Below, in pieces: positions 10,497 through 19,901 of a stretch of DNA of 49,649 nt. The notes beneath the pieces were generated by a model. The model was given only the letters and a program-made list of their open reading frames with translations, searched no databases and had not been told where the DNA came from. Origin of the DNA: Deltaproteobacteria bacterium (GTDB taxonomy: Bacteria; Myxococcota_A; UBA9042; DTJE01; S145-11). The position numbers and the translations under genes were made by a program. The DNA is taken from NCBI GenBank assembly GCA_015493765.1, contig WGCQ01000071.1, positions 1-49,649 of the forward strand. Reading direction: 5' to 3'. Position 1 is the first letter of the stretch. Each line of letters starts with the position of its first letter.

Positions 10497-11402
10497 TTAT
10501 TGCGGCCCCGGGCCTGCCACGGCCATTTGTTTCCCCTGCCTCACCAGCGGATAGCCCATGTTTTCCCGGACCTCCAAAAACGCCTTTGCCACGGCCCTGG
10601 CGATCTTGCGCACCCTCAGGATATAGGCCTGGCGCTGGGACACGCCAATGGCCCCGCGTGCGTCCAGCACGTTGAACACGTGCGAGCACTTCATGCAGTA
10701 ATCGTAGGCAGGCAAAGGCAGTTTCAGTTCTATCAGGCGAAAGGCCTCCTTTTCAAACGCATCGAACAACTGCAAATGTAGCGGCACGTCAGCCACCTCG
10801 AAGTTGTGACGCGAAAATTCCAGTTCGTCCTCCTGGTGGACCTCGCCGTACGTCACGCCCGGCCCCCATTGCAGGTCGTACACGTTGTCTATGCCGGACA
10901 AATACATGGTGATCCGCTCCAGCCCGTAGGTGATCTCGGCCGGGATCGGCGACAACTCGATGCCGCCGACCTGCTGGAAATAGGTGAACTGGGTCACCTC
11001 CATGCCGTCCACCCAGACCTCCCAGCCCAGGCCCCATGCGCCCAGGGTGGGGCTTTCCCAGTCGTCCTCAACAAAGCGGATGTCGTGGTCCTGCGGTGTA
11101 ATGCCCAAAAATGCCAGGCTTTTCAAATACAAGTCCTGGATATCGTCAGGTGCAGGCTTGATCATTACCTGGAACTGGTAGTAGTGCTGCAAACGGTAGG
11201 GGTTGTCCCCGTAACGGCCGTCCGCAGGCCGCCTGGACGGCTCCACGTAGGCCGCGGCAAAGGGTTCCGGTCCCAGTGAACGCAGAAACGTGTTCGGATT
11301 GAACGTGCCCGCGCCCTTTTCCATGTCATACGGCTGCATCAACAGACAGCCCTGGTTCACCCAGAATTCCTGGAGTTTCAGAATTACGTCCTGGAAGGTC
11401 AT
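10497..11402 (-). CDS. glyQ: Glycine--tRNA ligase alpha subunit
   Basis: 301 aa; [48 protein letters not shown]; directly upstream of glyS. Confidence 0.97.
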   Translation of the reverse strand: MTFQDVILKLQEFWVNQGCLLMQPYDMEKGAGTFNPNTFLRSLGPEPFAAAYVEPSRRPADGRYGDNPYRLQHYYQFQVMIKPAPDDIQDLYLKSLAFLGITPQDHDIRFVEDDWESPTLGAWGLGWEVWVDGMEVTQFTYFQQVGGIELSPIPAEITYGLERITMYLSGIDNVYDLQWGPGVTYGEVHQEDELEFSRHNFEVADVPLHLQLFDAFEKEAFRLIELKLPLPAYDYCMKCSHVFNVLDARGAIGVSQRQAYILRVRKIARAVAKAFLEVRENMGYPLVRQGKQMAVAGPGPQ

Positions 11403-11466
11403 CTCATGCCTCCATACAAAGGCTCAGGTTACTTTAAAATGTATTTGCTGTCAATGTGTGTGGGAT

Positions 11467-11644
11467 CCCAAATTACCTGACTAAATTCGGAAGTCGTACG
11501 CCGCAAGCGGGCCATCTACTTTGTCGTTTGCACCCATTTGATGCTCAATGTGGCTCTACCACACCTGCGCTCAAACAGGCTTAACCCACTGTATCTGCAC
11601 CACTTTCTGCAACCTTTGTCCTGAAATTTGACATGCAATTTGGG
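11467..11644 (+). repeat. MITE-like element copy M1 (178 bp, terminal inverted repeats)
   Basis: CCCAAATTACCTGACTAAATTCGG ... GAAATTTGACATGCAATTTGGG; roughly 85% identical by eye to 47792-47966. Confidence 0.75.
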
Positions 11645-11708
11645 ATTTGGGATACAGGTATTGACAATCGGGTTTGGTACGTTTATTATTGCCTGGTCTT
11701 TGGTTCGT

Positions 11709-11781
11709 GGGCGAATAGCTCAGTTGGGAGAGCACCTGCTTTACACGCAGGGGGTCACAGGTTCAAGTCCTGTTTCGCCCA
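11709..11781 (+). tRNA. tRNA-Val (TAC)
   Basis: GGGCGAA/TTCGCCC acceptor, CCTGC-TTTACAC-GCAGG anticodon arm, GGTTCAAGTCC T arm. Confidence 0.95.
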
Positions 11782-11797
11782 CTGTTCTTTTAAGTTT

Positions 11798-11875
11798 GGG
11801 GTGGTAGTTAAGATTGGTTATAACGCCGGCCTGTCAAGCCGGAGGGCGCGGGTTCAAGTCCCGTCCACCCCGCCA
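11798..11875 (+). tRNA. tRNA-Asp (GTC), CCA encoded
   Basis: GGGGTGG/CCACCCC acceptor, CCGGC-CTGTCAA-GCCGG anticodon arm, encoded CCA. Confidence 0.95.
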
Positions 11876-11889
11876 CTTAAATATGGATG

Positions 11890-13596
11890 TTACTGACGGA
11901 TTTTCCCGGTGTACAGCCCTGCCAGGAGCAACAGGAGCAGCAAGAGTGTCCAGGACATGGGTTTGTTCCCTGCATCGCACCCACCAGAGGGTGACCTGTG
12001 GTTTGTCGTGGTATCCTTTTGGGTAACGACATCATTATGCCTGACTTCCTTGTGTTTGGGTGTATCCGGAATCGACTGATCAACGTACACGTCGTTCAGC
12101 AAATCAACGTATTCCTGGGTGTCAAATATATCATTAACTGAATCCATGCCCGAGTCCAGGTAATTCAGTTCCGAGGCATTGTCACTCGCAAGTTCCGGGG
12201 CAGGTTCAGACCCTTGCTCCACAATCGATTCCGATGTATTTTCATCCTCTTCCGCCTGGCCCTGGTCCGGGATGACTTCGGTTTCTGCAGCAGTAGTCCG
12301 GCAGGGATTTTCCGAGTCAGGCACGTGTTTTACGATGTCAAACTGGTCGATCAGTTTACGGTTACTGTCACTGGAACTCACTAATTGTTGTTTCGTACTC
12401 CAGACCTTGACATGCAACACGTTGTAGTCAATTTCCAGGCTGACATAGTGAAATTTGTCGGAACATACCTTGCTGCCCTTGGTGCCGGGACAAAACAGGG
12501 ATAAGACCTTCTGGTAGGTCATGGCGCCTGCCCCACCGGTGACGATGTAAATTGTTCCCTTTGACGGGTCGCCAACAGGTATGCCCTCCTTGGAATCGCC
12601 ATTACCCTTCAAAGGGCCTATGCGTTCGTACCAGTGATTGTGACCGCTGAAGACCATATCCACATGATGCTTGTCGAACACGGCGGTAAATGCCTTGTTT
12701 TGGCCTTCCTCGTTCGGTGGGTGGCCAATGTCTTTCCCCAGGATCTTTGCGTTGCTGGTGTAACAAGGCCTGTGGAAGAACACGAATTTCCACATCCTGG
12801 GGTGGTCACTCAGCACCTGGTCAAGCCAGTCGGCCTGCATGGAAAATTTCGGGTTTCCCCCTTTGTATGACTCTGTTGACAGGCTTACAAAGATCGCATT
12901 GGCCGTAGTAAAATAGTAAAAGTCCTCGGTATGGGTTACATCGTTACGTGGAAGGGTGAACACCTGGTTGTAATTTGCCGGGTCCCCTTCGGAGGGGCCG
13001 TTGTCGTGATTGCCGGGGCAGGTCATCAGGGGCGTATTCGCGATAACGGAGGAACTGGCCTCCAGAAAATGTATCCACTGGCCCACGTCCGAACCCTTTT
13101 CAACGATGTCACCGGTATTCAACACAAAATACGGGTGTTCGTTGGTAACCGCATCCTGCAGGATTGGGTGCCATTTGTTGGACGGCCCGTAGGTATCGTC
13201 ACTGCGGTCATCGCCCAGCACCACGAACCTGAGCGGTTTGCATACATCCACCGGCGTGGTTCTAAACGTATGGTCCCGGCTCCAGTCGTTAGGTGCCCCT
13301 ACCCTGTAATGGTACAGCGTGTCCGGTGACAAACCCTCCAGGATTGCCTCGTGTGTGGCCTTGAGCGCACCGTTGGCCATGAATACCGAACCGGTCACGA
13401 AGTGTCCATAGGCGGTGGTAGGGCCGTATTCCACCATGGTGGGTGTGCCAGGTGAGTCCGTGTTCCACGTGACAGCCACGGATGTGGTGGTATCACGTTG
13501 GTAGGCGACACGTACATACCTGGGTGAATCCTTTGCCCAGGCAGTCAAGGTACATGCTGCAACCAGGAACGCAATGACAGAAAAGTATTTCAGCAT
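11890..13596 (-). CDS. Purple acid phosphatase-like metallophosphoesterase with C-terminal sorting-type tail
   Basis: PRYVRVAYQRDTTTSVAVTWNTD (PAP N-domain-like), GDDRSDD, NTGDIVEKG, CPGNHDN, FSGHNHWYER; C-term GGCDAGNKPMSWTLLLLLLLLAGLYTGKIRQ. Confidence 0.88.
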   Translation of the reverse strand: MLKYFSVIAFLVAACTLTAWAKDSPRYVRVAYQRDTTTSVAVTWNTDSPGTPTMVEYGPTTAYGHFVTGSVFMANGALKATHEAILEGLSPDTLYHYRVGAPNDWSRDHTFRTTPVDVCKPLRFVVLGDDRSDDTYGPSNKWHPILQDAVTNEHPYFVLNTGDIVEKGSDVGQWIHFLEASSSVIANTPLMTCPGNHDNGPSEGDPANYNQVFTLPRNDVTHTEDFYYFTTANAIFVSLSTESYKGGNPKFSMQADWLDQVLSDHPRMWKFVFFHRPCYTSNAKILGKDIGHPPNEEGQNKAFTAVFDKHHVDMVFSGHNHWYERIGPLKGNGDSKEGIPVGDPSKGTIYIVTGGAGAMTYQKVLSLFCPGTKGSKVCSDKFHYVSLEIDYNVLHVKVWSTKQQLVSSSDSNRKLIDQFDIVKHVPDSENPCRTTAAETEVIPDQGQAEEDENTSESIVEQGSEPAPELASDNASELNYLDSGMDSVNDIFDTQEYVDLLNDVYVDQSIPDTPKHKEVRHNDVVTQKDTTTNHRSPSGGCDAGNKPMSWTLLLLLLLLAGLYTGKIRQ

Positions 13597-13710
13597 GGTT
13601 CACCCGGAGTTTTTATAAATAATTGAGATACATCATTAAGGTACATCCTTTCACCTTATCCAGACAAAAGTATAAAAAAACACAAGATAAATGGCAAATC
13701 CGATAGGATA

Positions 13711-13808
13711 CCCAGGGTTACCTGTCACATTTGAGAATAAAGTGCTGAAATTGCTGCAAATACAAGGAGATAAGCCTGTTTAAGCACAGGCGTAATAGGC
13801 GTCGTACC
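13711..13808 (-). repeat. Truncated copy of the CCCAAATTACCTG MITE-like element (M8)
   Basis: CCCAGGGTTACCTGTCACATTTGAG...ATAAGCCTGTTTAAGCACAGGCGTA matches the left ~95 bp of the 35637 copy, then gives way to hexamer repeats. Confidence 0.55.
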
Positions 13809-13814
13809 GGCCTT

Positions 13815-14030
13815 TCCGAGACCGAGGCCGTTGGCCGTGGCCGAGACCGAGGCCGTTGGCCGTGACCGTGACCGAGGCCGTTGGCCGTTGGCCGAGACCG
13901 AGGCCGTTGGCCGTAGCCGAGACCGTGGCCGTGTGATCCCGGTGAAAACGAAAGCCGTGGAGCGCAGGCGGCCTCGCCTGCTTGTTTCGCGGGCGACCCG
14001 CCCGCCTTCCCGTGACCGTGAATTCAGGAA
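13815..14030. repeat. CGGYCA-type hexamer repeat island with conserved GC-rich module
   Basis: GACCGAGGCCGTTGGCCGTGGCCGAGACC... then GTGTGATCCCGGTGAAAACGAAAGCCGTGGAGCGCAGGCGGCCTCGCCTGCTTGTTTCGCGGG, reverse complement of module in 48668-49085. Confidence 0.8.
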
Positions 14031-14241
14031 GAACCAATAACATCACATCGAAGATGCATCAAGGTGTTTTGGGCCTTGACAAACAGGGCATAAAAACTAT
14101 ACTCCTGTAAAGGATTTGGAAACAGGCAGTGATGCATGGGTATGGATATGTACCGTTAAAATAATAGTACGACAATCTTTTTTGCCGTATTCCCCTGGGT
14201 TTATCGCGTATGGCCGTGCCGCTGCTTTATGGAGGAGATCT

Positions 14242-16707
14242 GTGCGTAATATTTTGATATTAGTGCTGTTTTCCCTGGTGGCGTGCGGCAACGGCAGCAC
14301 TACGCAAACCATGCCGGATGCGTCCGTTCCTGATTCCACACACAAAGGTGAGTGTACGTCTGACCGGGACTGCGCCCACCTGGCTGTGTCGGCCTGCGAA
14401 AAGGGTGTATGTAATGCCGAGCATCGCTGCGTGATCCAGGCGCTCGACCAGGTGCCCTGCGACGACCACAATGCCTGCACCAGGAACGATACGTGCATAC
14501 GAGGTTTGTGCAAGGGCACGGCATTTACATGCCCCGCACCCAAGGACCAGTGCAAGGTGGCAGGTGACTGTGACCCGCAAAAAGGCTGTGTTGTGCAGGA
14601 CGCGCCTGACGGGACCCCGTGTGATGACCAGGACCCTTGCACGGACAACGACGTATGCCGGGACGGCGTATGCCAGGGTACGGCCAAGACCTGTGATGAC
14701 GGGCTGAAGTGCACGTCGGATGCGTGCAGTAGCGGCAGTTGCGTATCCACGCCACAAGAGGGCTGGTGCGTAATCGATGGAAAATGCTACAAGACCGGTG
14801 ATGCCAGCCAGGACGACCCGTGCAAATACTGCGACCCGGGCAAGACACAAAAAAACTGGTCCGACAGACCTCAGGGTTACAAGCCGGGTAATGGCGTGGT
14901 GTGTCAGGGGGGATCGGCTTGTACACCGGATTGCACGGACAAGGAATGCGGTGACGACGGATGCGGTGGTTCCTGCTGGACAGGCCAGGGCGCTGAATGT
15001 AACGACGATCTGGACTGTACCACGGACCGGTGTAACAATGGCAAGTGCGGCCATGATCTGGTCACTGACCACTGCCTGATAGACGGTAAATGCGTGGCCA
15101 AGGGTCAGACCAGCCAGAAAAATCCATGCCTCGCCTGTGACCCCGCCAAGGACCAGCATACCTGGTCCCCCATGCCGGACCGGACCCAGCTGGATTTTGG
15201 TAAGGTCTGTTACCAGGGCAAGGTGTGCACACCGGACTGCACCGGCAAGAAGTGCGGTTCAGACGGGTGCGGTGGCACTTGCGGGACTTGCGGGTCAGGG
15301 ACATGCTGCAAGGTGGGCAAATGCGTTTCCCCGTTTCTGTGGGCCGTGGATTTTGGTGTCAAGGGGAGCGACAGGCCACTGGACATCGTACGTTGGCCTG
15401 GTGACATGGGCGACGGCGTGGTGGTGGGCGGTGTATTCAGTGATGGGGAACTCACCGGTACATTTGCCCCGCCGAGGGGTGATGCGGGATACGCCGAGTT
15501 CTTTGACAGCAACGGCAATATCATGAACACGGTATCAGTGGACGACAAGGACCCGAATACGTATTATGCCCAGAATGTCTGTTGCATGGCAGTATCCCAG
15601 GACCACCTGTACCTCGCGGGAAGGGTGGAAAAAAATCTTTCAATAGATGGTACAGCGGTTTTGACGGATTCGGACAGCATGACATCATACATTGCATCCA
15701 TGGACAAGGATTTGAGCCTGAAGTGGGTGCATGTACTGGGCACCACCACCGGACATAGCACGGGTGACAATACACTCAGGGGCCTTTACTGGGCTCAAAA
15801 AGACCTTTTGCTTACAGGTGATTTCGAGACCTTTATTTCGTATGGCACCACCACTTTGACCAGTACACACTCGGATATATTCGGGATACGCATCAAGACG
15901 GATACCACGGGCGTCAGCGCCGGTGCCTTTGGAGGCAGCGATGACATGTATGGCATACTGCGACCTGATACGGGTTCAGGTTACTGGCTTATAGGCGGAT
16001 TCAGCGGTACGTTCAGCATGGGCGGCAGTTCGTTCACGGCATCCGGTGATTCTGATGCAATCCTGGCCCGGGTCAACCAGGGTATGGGCGTTGTTATGGC
16101 CCAGGCGAGCAGCAGTCCAGGTGCAACGTTTGTGATAGGTTCCGCATTATCTCCAACGGGCTCCCTGTTTGTCAGTGGTATTTATACCAAGGCGTTCACT
16201 TATCATGGTCACAAGTTTACAGGGCACAGCGGATTCGACAGCATGCTGATGGCCTTTGACAAAAACGGTAACCTGAAATGGACCAGGGACATGCATGCCT
16301 TCTGGGGCGGCATGTTCCATGACCACCAAAACGTATTACCCTTGCTGTATTTTGGCGATGACGGAAATTTGTGGCTGCTGGGGTCCGGTGCAAACAGTGC
16401 GGACCTGGGATGCGGACCTGTCGGCCCCCACGGCCCTGGCATGACGATGGTGGTGGTCCGGCTGGACCCGGCAAGCGGTAAGTGCCTGGGACAGAAGGTC
16501 TTGGCACGTGGACCTGACATCGATTCAGGCGTTATACCGGCAGGTATGGTCATAAACGACGGTGTTTTGTATATTACGGGTGAACTCAAGGCCAAGACGC
16601 AGTTCGACACCCAGGACCTCGAACCCCATAAGGACTCTACAGGGGCGTACAACTGGGATTCCTTCCTGGCCGCTTACGACCTTGCCTGTATGGAGGCGGT
16701 TCAATGA
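14242..16707 (+). CDS. Cys-rich modular lipoprotein
   Basis: GTG start after GGAGGAGA; VRNILILVLFSLVACGNGS lipobox; CTPDCTDKECGDDGCGGSC and CTPDCTGKKCGSDGCGGTC repeats; C-terminal propeller-like region. Confidence 0.8.
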   Translation: MRNILILVLFSLVACGNGSTTQTMPDASVPDSTHKGECTSDRDCAHLAVSACEKGVCNAEHRCVIQALDQVPCDDHNACTRNDTCIRGLCKGTAFTCPAPKDQCKVAGDCDPQKGCVVQDAPDGTPCDDQDPCTDNDVCRDGVCQGTAKTCDDGLKCTSDACSSGSCVSTPQEGWCVIDGKCYKTGDASQDDPCKYCDPGKTQKNWSDRPQGYKPGNGVVCQGGSACTPDCTDKECGDDGCGGSCWTGQGAECNDDLDCTTDRCNNGKCGHDLVTDHCLIDGKCVAKGQTSQKNPCLACDPAKDQHTWSPMPDRTQLDFGKVCYQGKVCTPDCTGKKCGSDGCGGTCGTCGSGTCCKVGKCVSPFLWAVDFGVKGSDRPLDIVRWPGDMGDGVVVGGVFSDGELTGTFAPPRGDAGYAEFFDSNGNIMNTVSVDDKDPNTYYAQNVCCMAVSQDHLYLAGRVEKNLSIDGTAVLTDSDSMTSYIASMDKDLSLKWVHVLGTTTGHSTGDNTLRGLYWAQKDLLLTGDFETFISYGTTTLTSTHSDIFGIRIKTDTTGVSAGAFGGSDDMYGILRPDTGSGYWLIGGFSGTFSMGGSSFTASGDSDAILARVNQGMGVVMAQASSSPGATFVIGSALSPTGSLFVSGIYTKAFTYHGHKFTGHSGFDSMLMAFDKNGNLKWTRDMHAFWGGMFHDHQNVLPLLYFGDDGNLWLLGSGANSADLGCGPVGPHGPGMTMVVVRLDPASGKCLGQKVLARGPDIDSGVIPAGMVINDGVLYITGELKAKTQFDTQDLEPHKDSTGAYNWDSFLAAYDLACMEAVQ

Positions 16708-19700
16708 AAATCGGTATTAGTACGAAAAATTGCGTTCCCCTGGTTCTTTTGGGCCTGGTACTGGCGTGTGGAGGCTCGTCCAAGGGGCCAGATACCCAGG
16801 TCGATACCGGTGGGACCCCCAAACAGGGCTGCACAAAGGACGATGACTGCAAGGCATTGCAACTGGGGCCGTGTACGCTGGGCGTGTGTGACCCCCGGAC
16901 TCATGAGTGCGTGCGCAGGCTGGTGCCTGATGGCACGGCCTGTAACGACAGCAACGTGTGCACGGACAACGACCAGTGCCAGGGTGGCGTATGCCAGGGC
17001 ACCCGCGTCAGTTGTCAGCAACCGGAGGATTCCTGCCAGAATGCATCGTGTGTCCAGGGAAAGGGGTGCGTGATAACCAATAAACTGGACGGTTCGCAAT
17101 GCGATGACAACGACCCGTGCACGGTTAAGGATACATGCCAGGCCGGGCATTGTAAGGGACAGCCCATGTCCTGCGACGATGGGCTGGACTGTACGGCCGA
17201 TAGTTGCGAAGGCGGGCAATGCATACACAAATTGATCGCCGGGAATTGTAAAATAGACGGCAAGTGTTTCCAGAATGGTGCTGCCAACCCGGACAATGCA
17301 TGCGAGGTGTGTGATACGAAATATTCGGACAAGGAATGGAAGGTCCTGAAAGACAGGACATCGGTAGGTGGAACCGCGATCTGCTACAAAGGTAAGGTAT
17401 GCGACCCTGCACAAAACTGCCAGGGCAAGGATTGTGGTGATAATGGCTGCGGCGGGACATGCGGCAAGTGTGGTACACATTACCAATGCGAGCAAGGGAA
17501 ATGCGTGTACCAGGCGTACTGCGGTGACGGGACCTGCGATGCGGCCAAGAACGAAAACTGCGAATCCTGTCCGGACGATTGCAACTGTGGTGACGGACAG
17601 GTGTGTTATCAGCAGGCGTGCTGCACACCCTCGTGCCAGGGCAAGGAGTGCGGTGCGGACGGATGCGGCGGCACGTGCTGGAAAGATTCAGGCACAAAGG
17701 AGTGTTCGGACAAACTGGATTGCACGGATGATACGTGTGATTCGGGCAAGTGCAATCATACCTTGCAATCCGGCCACTGCGTGATCGACCAGCAGTGTTA
17801 CAACAAAAATCAGCACAAAACTGACAACGACTGCCTGGTGTGTAACACGACGCTGGATACTACCGGGTGGAGTAATGTAAAGGATAATACACTGTGCCAG
17901 GACGGCAAGGGCAAGTGTATCAAGGGGGCTTGCTGTATCCCAATGTGTGAGGACAAGGAGTGTGGCGACGACGGGTGCGGTGGTTCATGCTGGAACGGTG
18001 ATCCGAGCAAGACCTGCGATGACGGTAAGGTGTGTACCACGGACAGCTGCAACAAGGATGGGAAATGTAATCACCAGGTGGTATCGGGCTACTGCGATAT
18101 AGGTGATACATGTTACAAAAACGGTGAGCCAAACCCAGGCAATCCTTGCCAGTACTGCCTGGCATCCAAGGACCAGTACCACTGGAGTACAAGGTCGGAT
18201 GAATACAAACTCACCAATGGCAAGGTATGCTACCAGGGCAAACCATGTGACCATGCGACCCACTGCTCGGGCAAGGAATGTGGTGACGACGGATGCGGGG
18301 CCGACTGTGGCACATGCAAGGCCAGTTACATATGTAATGCCAATCAGGAATGCCAGTACCAGGCATCCTGTGGAAACGGCATATGTGATTCCAACGAGAA
18401 TTGTGGGTCATGCGCCCAGGACTGCAAGTGCAAAAGCGGCCAGGTGTGTTACAACGGGGAGTGCTGTACACCAAAATGCGACGGCCGTGAATGCGGGGAT
18501 GACCAATGCGGGGGCGTGTGCGGGACTTGTGACTCTGGTGAGGCATGCGACCAGGCAACAGGGAAATGCCTGGGCAAGATCCTGTGGACATATGGCCTGG
18601 ATGCATACACGCCTTATCCGCCGGCCGTGGGCGACAATGGGGTGCTGTACGCGGGTACTTATTGCGCAAAACCAACAGGAAACAAGGAATGTCCTGATGA
18701 CGGTCCTGCCGAATTAATCGCACTGGACCCGTCAAAGGGCGACCACCCGGTTCTGTGGAAAACAAACATGGATTCGGCGATCAACGGGGCCGTGGCGATC
18801 GGAAAATCCGGGTGGATATACTTTGCTGACAACAAAAATTACGTGTACGCGTATAAAAGCAACGGGGCCCCCGCATGGCAGCATACCAGTGGTTACGACG
18901 GCTATTATGGAGCCTCAGTGGGGCTAAGTGCAACCGATGTGTTCCCGGTGGACCATGACGGACACGCCGAAGACCTCTATGCAACCGACGGAAAGGACCA
19001 CGATATACGCTATTTTATTGCCGGACCCAGCAATCGCGTAACGGTCTTGCTGAATGGGGCCCAGGAACTGTTTGGTTCGTGGGATGGTCGCTTTAACTGG
19101 GTGTCCATATCGAACGGGAAATACTCGGATCAAAATAGTTATAGATATGAGATAGGCAGTAACAATGTATCAGGTATATCCGTGGCGACCCTGGGTTTCC
19201 TGGACCCGGTTGCCTGTATGACCATCGGCAACCTGTATTGCTATGCCCATTATACGAAGTCTCCCGAGTGTAACTTTTTCAGCGGTGGCAATTACGACTC
19301 AAGAAGCGGCATGGTGCTGGACATGGTGCCCGGTAAAAACAATGCGGCCTACGGCTATTTCACAGCGTCCATATGGACATCCACGTCCGCTCAGAACGGC
19401 ACCTATTTGCACAGGGCGTTGATTGAAGACGGTCACGAACAGGACAAGGTCCTGGCCCAGGTGGCGGGCAGTACCTGGAAACCACCAACCCTGCTCGCGG
19501 ATGGTCAGGTACTGTTCAGTGCTGGCGACTGCCTGTACGATTACAAGGTGAATGGCGACAAGGCAACTCTTTTGTGGCGACAATGCCTGGGCGGTTTTGG
19601 TGTCCTGAGGTGGTCGATTGGCTCAGCCGCAGTACCAGGCAAACTCAACGGTGAGAACGTTGTGTTCTTCATGGCCAACATTCCTGGCATGAGTTCCAGG

Positions 19701-19814
19701 GTATATGCCGTTCGTACCTTACAGACCCTGCGCAAGGCACCATGGCCGTACCAGTACCACGACCCCAAAAACACGGGGTACTTCAACGGTAATAACGGCG
19801 GGACCCCATGGTGA
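16704..19814 (+). CDS. Cys-rich modular lipoprotein with C-terminal PQQ-like propeller region
   Basis: MKIGISTKNCVPLVLLGLVLACGGSSKG lipobox; five CxPxCxxKECGxDGCGGxC-type repeats; ATGA overlap with previous CDS. Confidence 0.82.
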   Translation: MKIGISTKNCVPLVLLGLVLACGGSSKGPDTQVDTGGTPKQGCTKDDDCKALQLGPCTLGVCDPRTHECVRRLVPDGTACNDSNVCTDNDQCQGGVCQGTRVSCQQPEDSCQNASCVQGKGCVITNKLDGSQCDDNDPCTVKDTCQAGHCKGQPMSCDDGLDCTADSCEGGQCIHKLIAGNCKIDGKCFQNGAANPDNACEVCDTKYSDKEWKVLKDRTSVGGTAICYKGKVCDPAQNCQGKDCGDNGCGGTCGKCGTHYQCEQGKCVYQAYCGDGTCDAAKNENCESCPDDCNCGDGQVCYQQACCTPSCQGKECGADGCGGTCWKDSGTKECSDKLDCTDDTCDSGKCNHTLQSGHCVIDQQCYNKNQHKTDNDCLVCNTTLDTTGWSNVKDNTLCQDGKGKCIKGACCIPMCEDKECGDDGCGGSCWNGDPSKTCDDGKVCTTDSCNKDGKCNHQVVSGYCDIGDTCYKNGEPNPGNPCQYCLASKDQYHWSTRSDEYKLTNGKVCYQGKPCDHATHCSGKECGDDGCGADCGTCKASYICNANQECQYQASCGNGICDSNENCGSCAQDCKCKSGQVCYNGECCTPKCDGRECGDDQCGGVCGTCDSGEACDQATGKCLGKILWTYGLDAYTPYPPAVGDNGVLYAGTYCAKPTGNKECPDDGPAELIALDPSKGDHPVLWKTNMDSAINGAVAIGKSGWIYFADNKNYVYAYKSNGAPAWQHTSGYDGYYGASVGLSATDVFPVDHDGHAEDLYATDGKDHDIRYFIAGPSNRVTVLLNGAQELFGSWDGRFNWVSISNGKYSDQNSYRYEIGSNNVSGISVATLGFLDPVACMTIGNLYCYAHYTKSPECNFFSGGNYDSRSGMVLDMVPGKNNAAYGYFTASIWTSTSAQNGTYLHRALIEDGHEQDKVLAQVAGSTWKPPTLLADGQVLFSAGDCLYDYKVNGDKATLLWRQCLGGFGVLRWSIGSAAVPGKLNGENVVFFMANIPGMSSRVYAVRTLQTLRKAPWPYQYHDPKNTGYFNGNNGGTPW

Positions 19815-19819
19815 TGGCT

Positions 19820-19850
19820 CCCGGTTTGTCTGACTAAATTCGGGAGTCGT
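19820..19850 (+). repeat. Degenerate left end of MITE-like element (M7)
   Basis: CCCGGTTTGTCTGACTAAATTCGGGAGTCGT vs CCCAAATTACCTGACTAAATTCGGGAGTCGT. Confidence 0.5.
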
Positions 19851-19901
19851 TCATTTGCCTTTTTGGCGTAATTACGTAAAAATACAATAGGGAGGTACTC
19901 G

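Noticed and set aside
11403-11466. T-box or glycine riboswitch upstream of glyQS
   Set aside because: The upstream interval is short and I see no T-box or glycine-riboswitch consensus
14260-15159. 299-aa minus ORF (and 16701-17495) antisense to Cys-rich lipoproteins
   Set aside because: Hydrophobic Ala/Val shadow of Cys/Gly/Asp-rich codons
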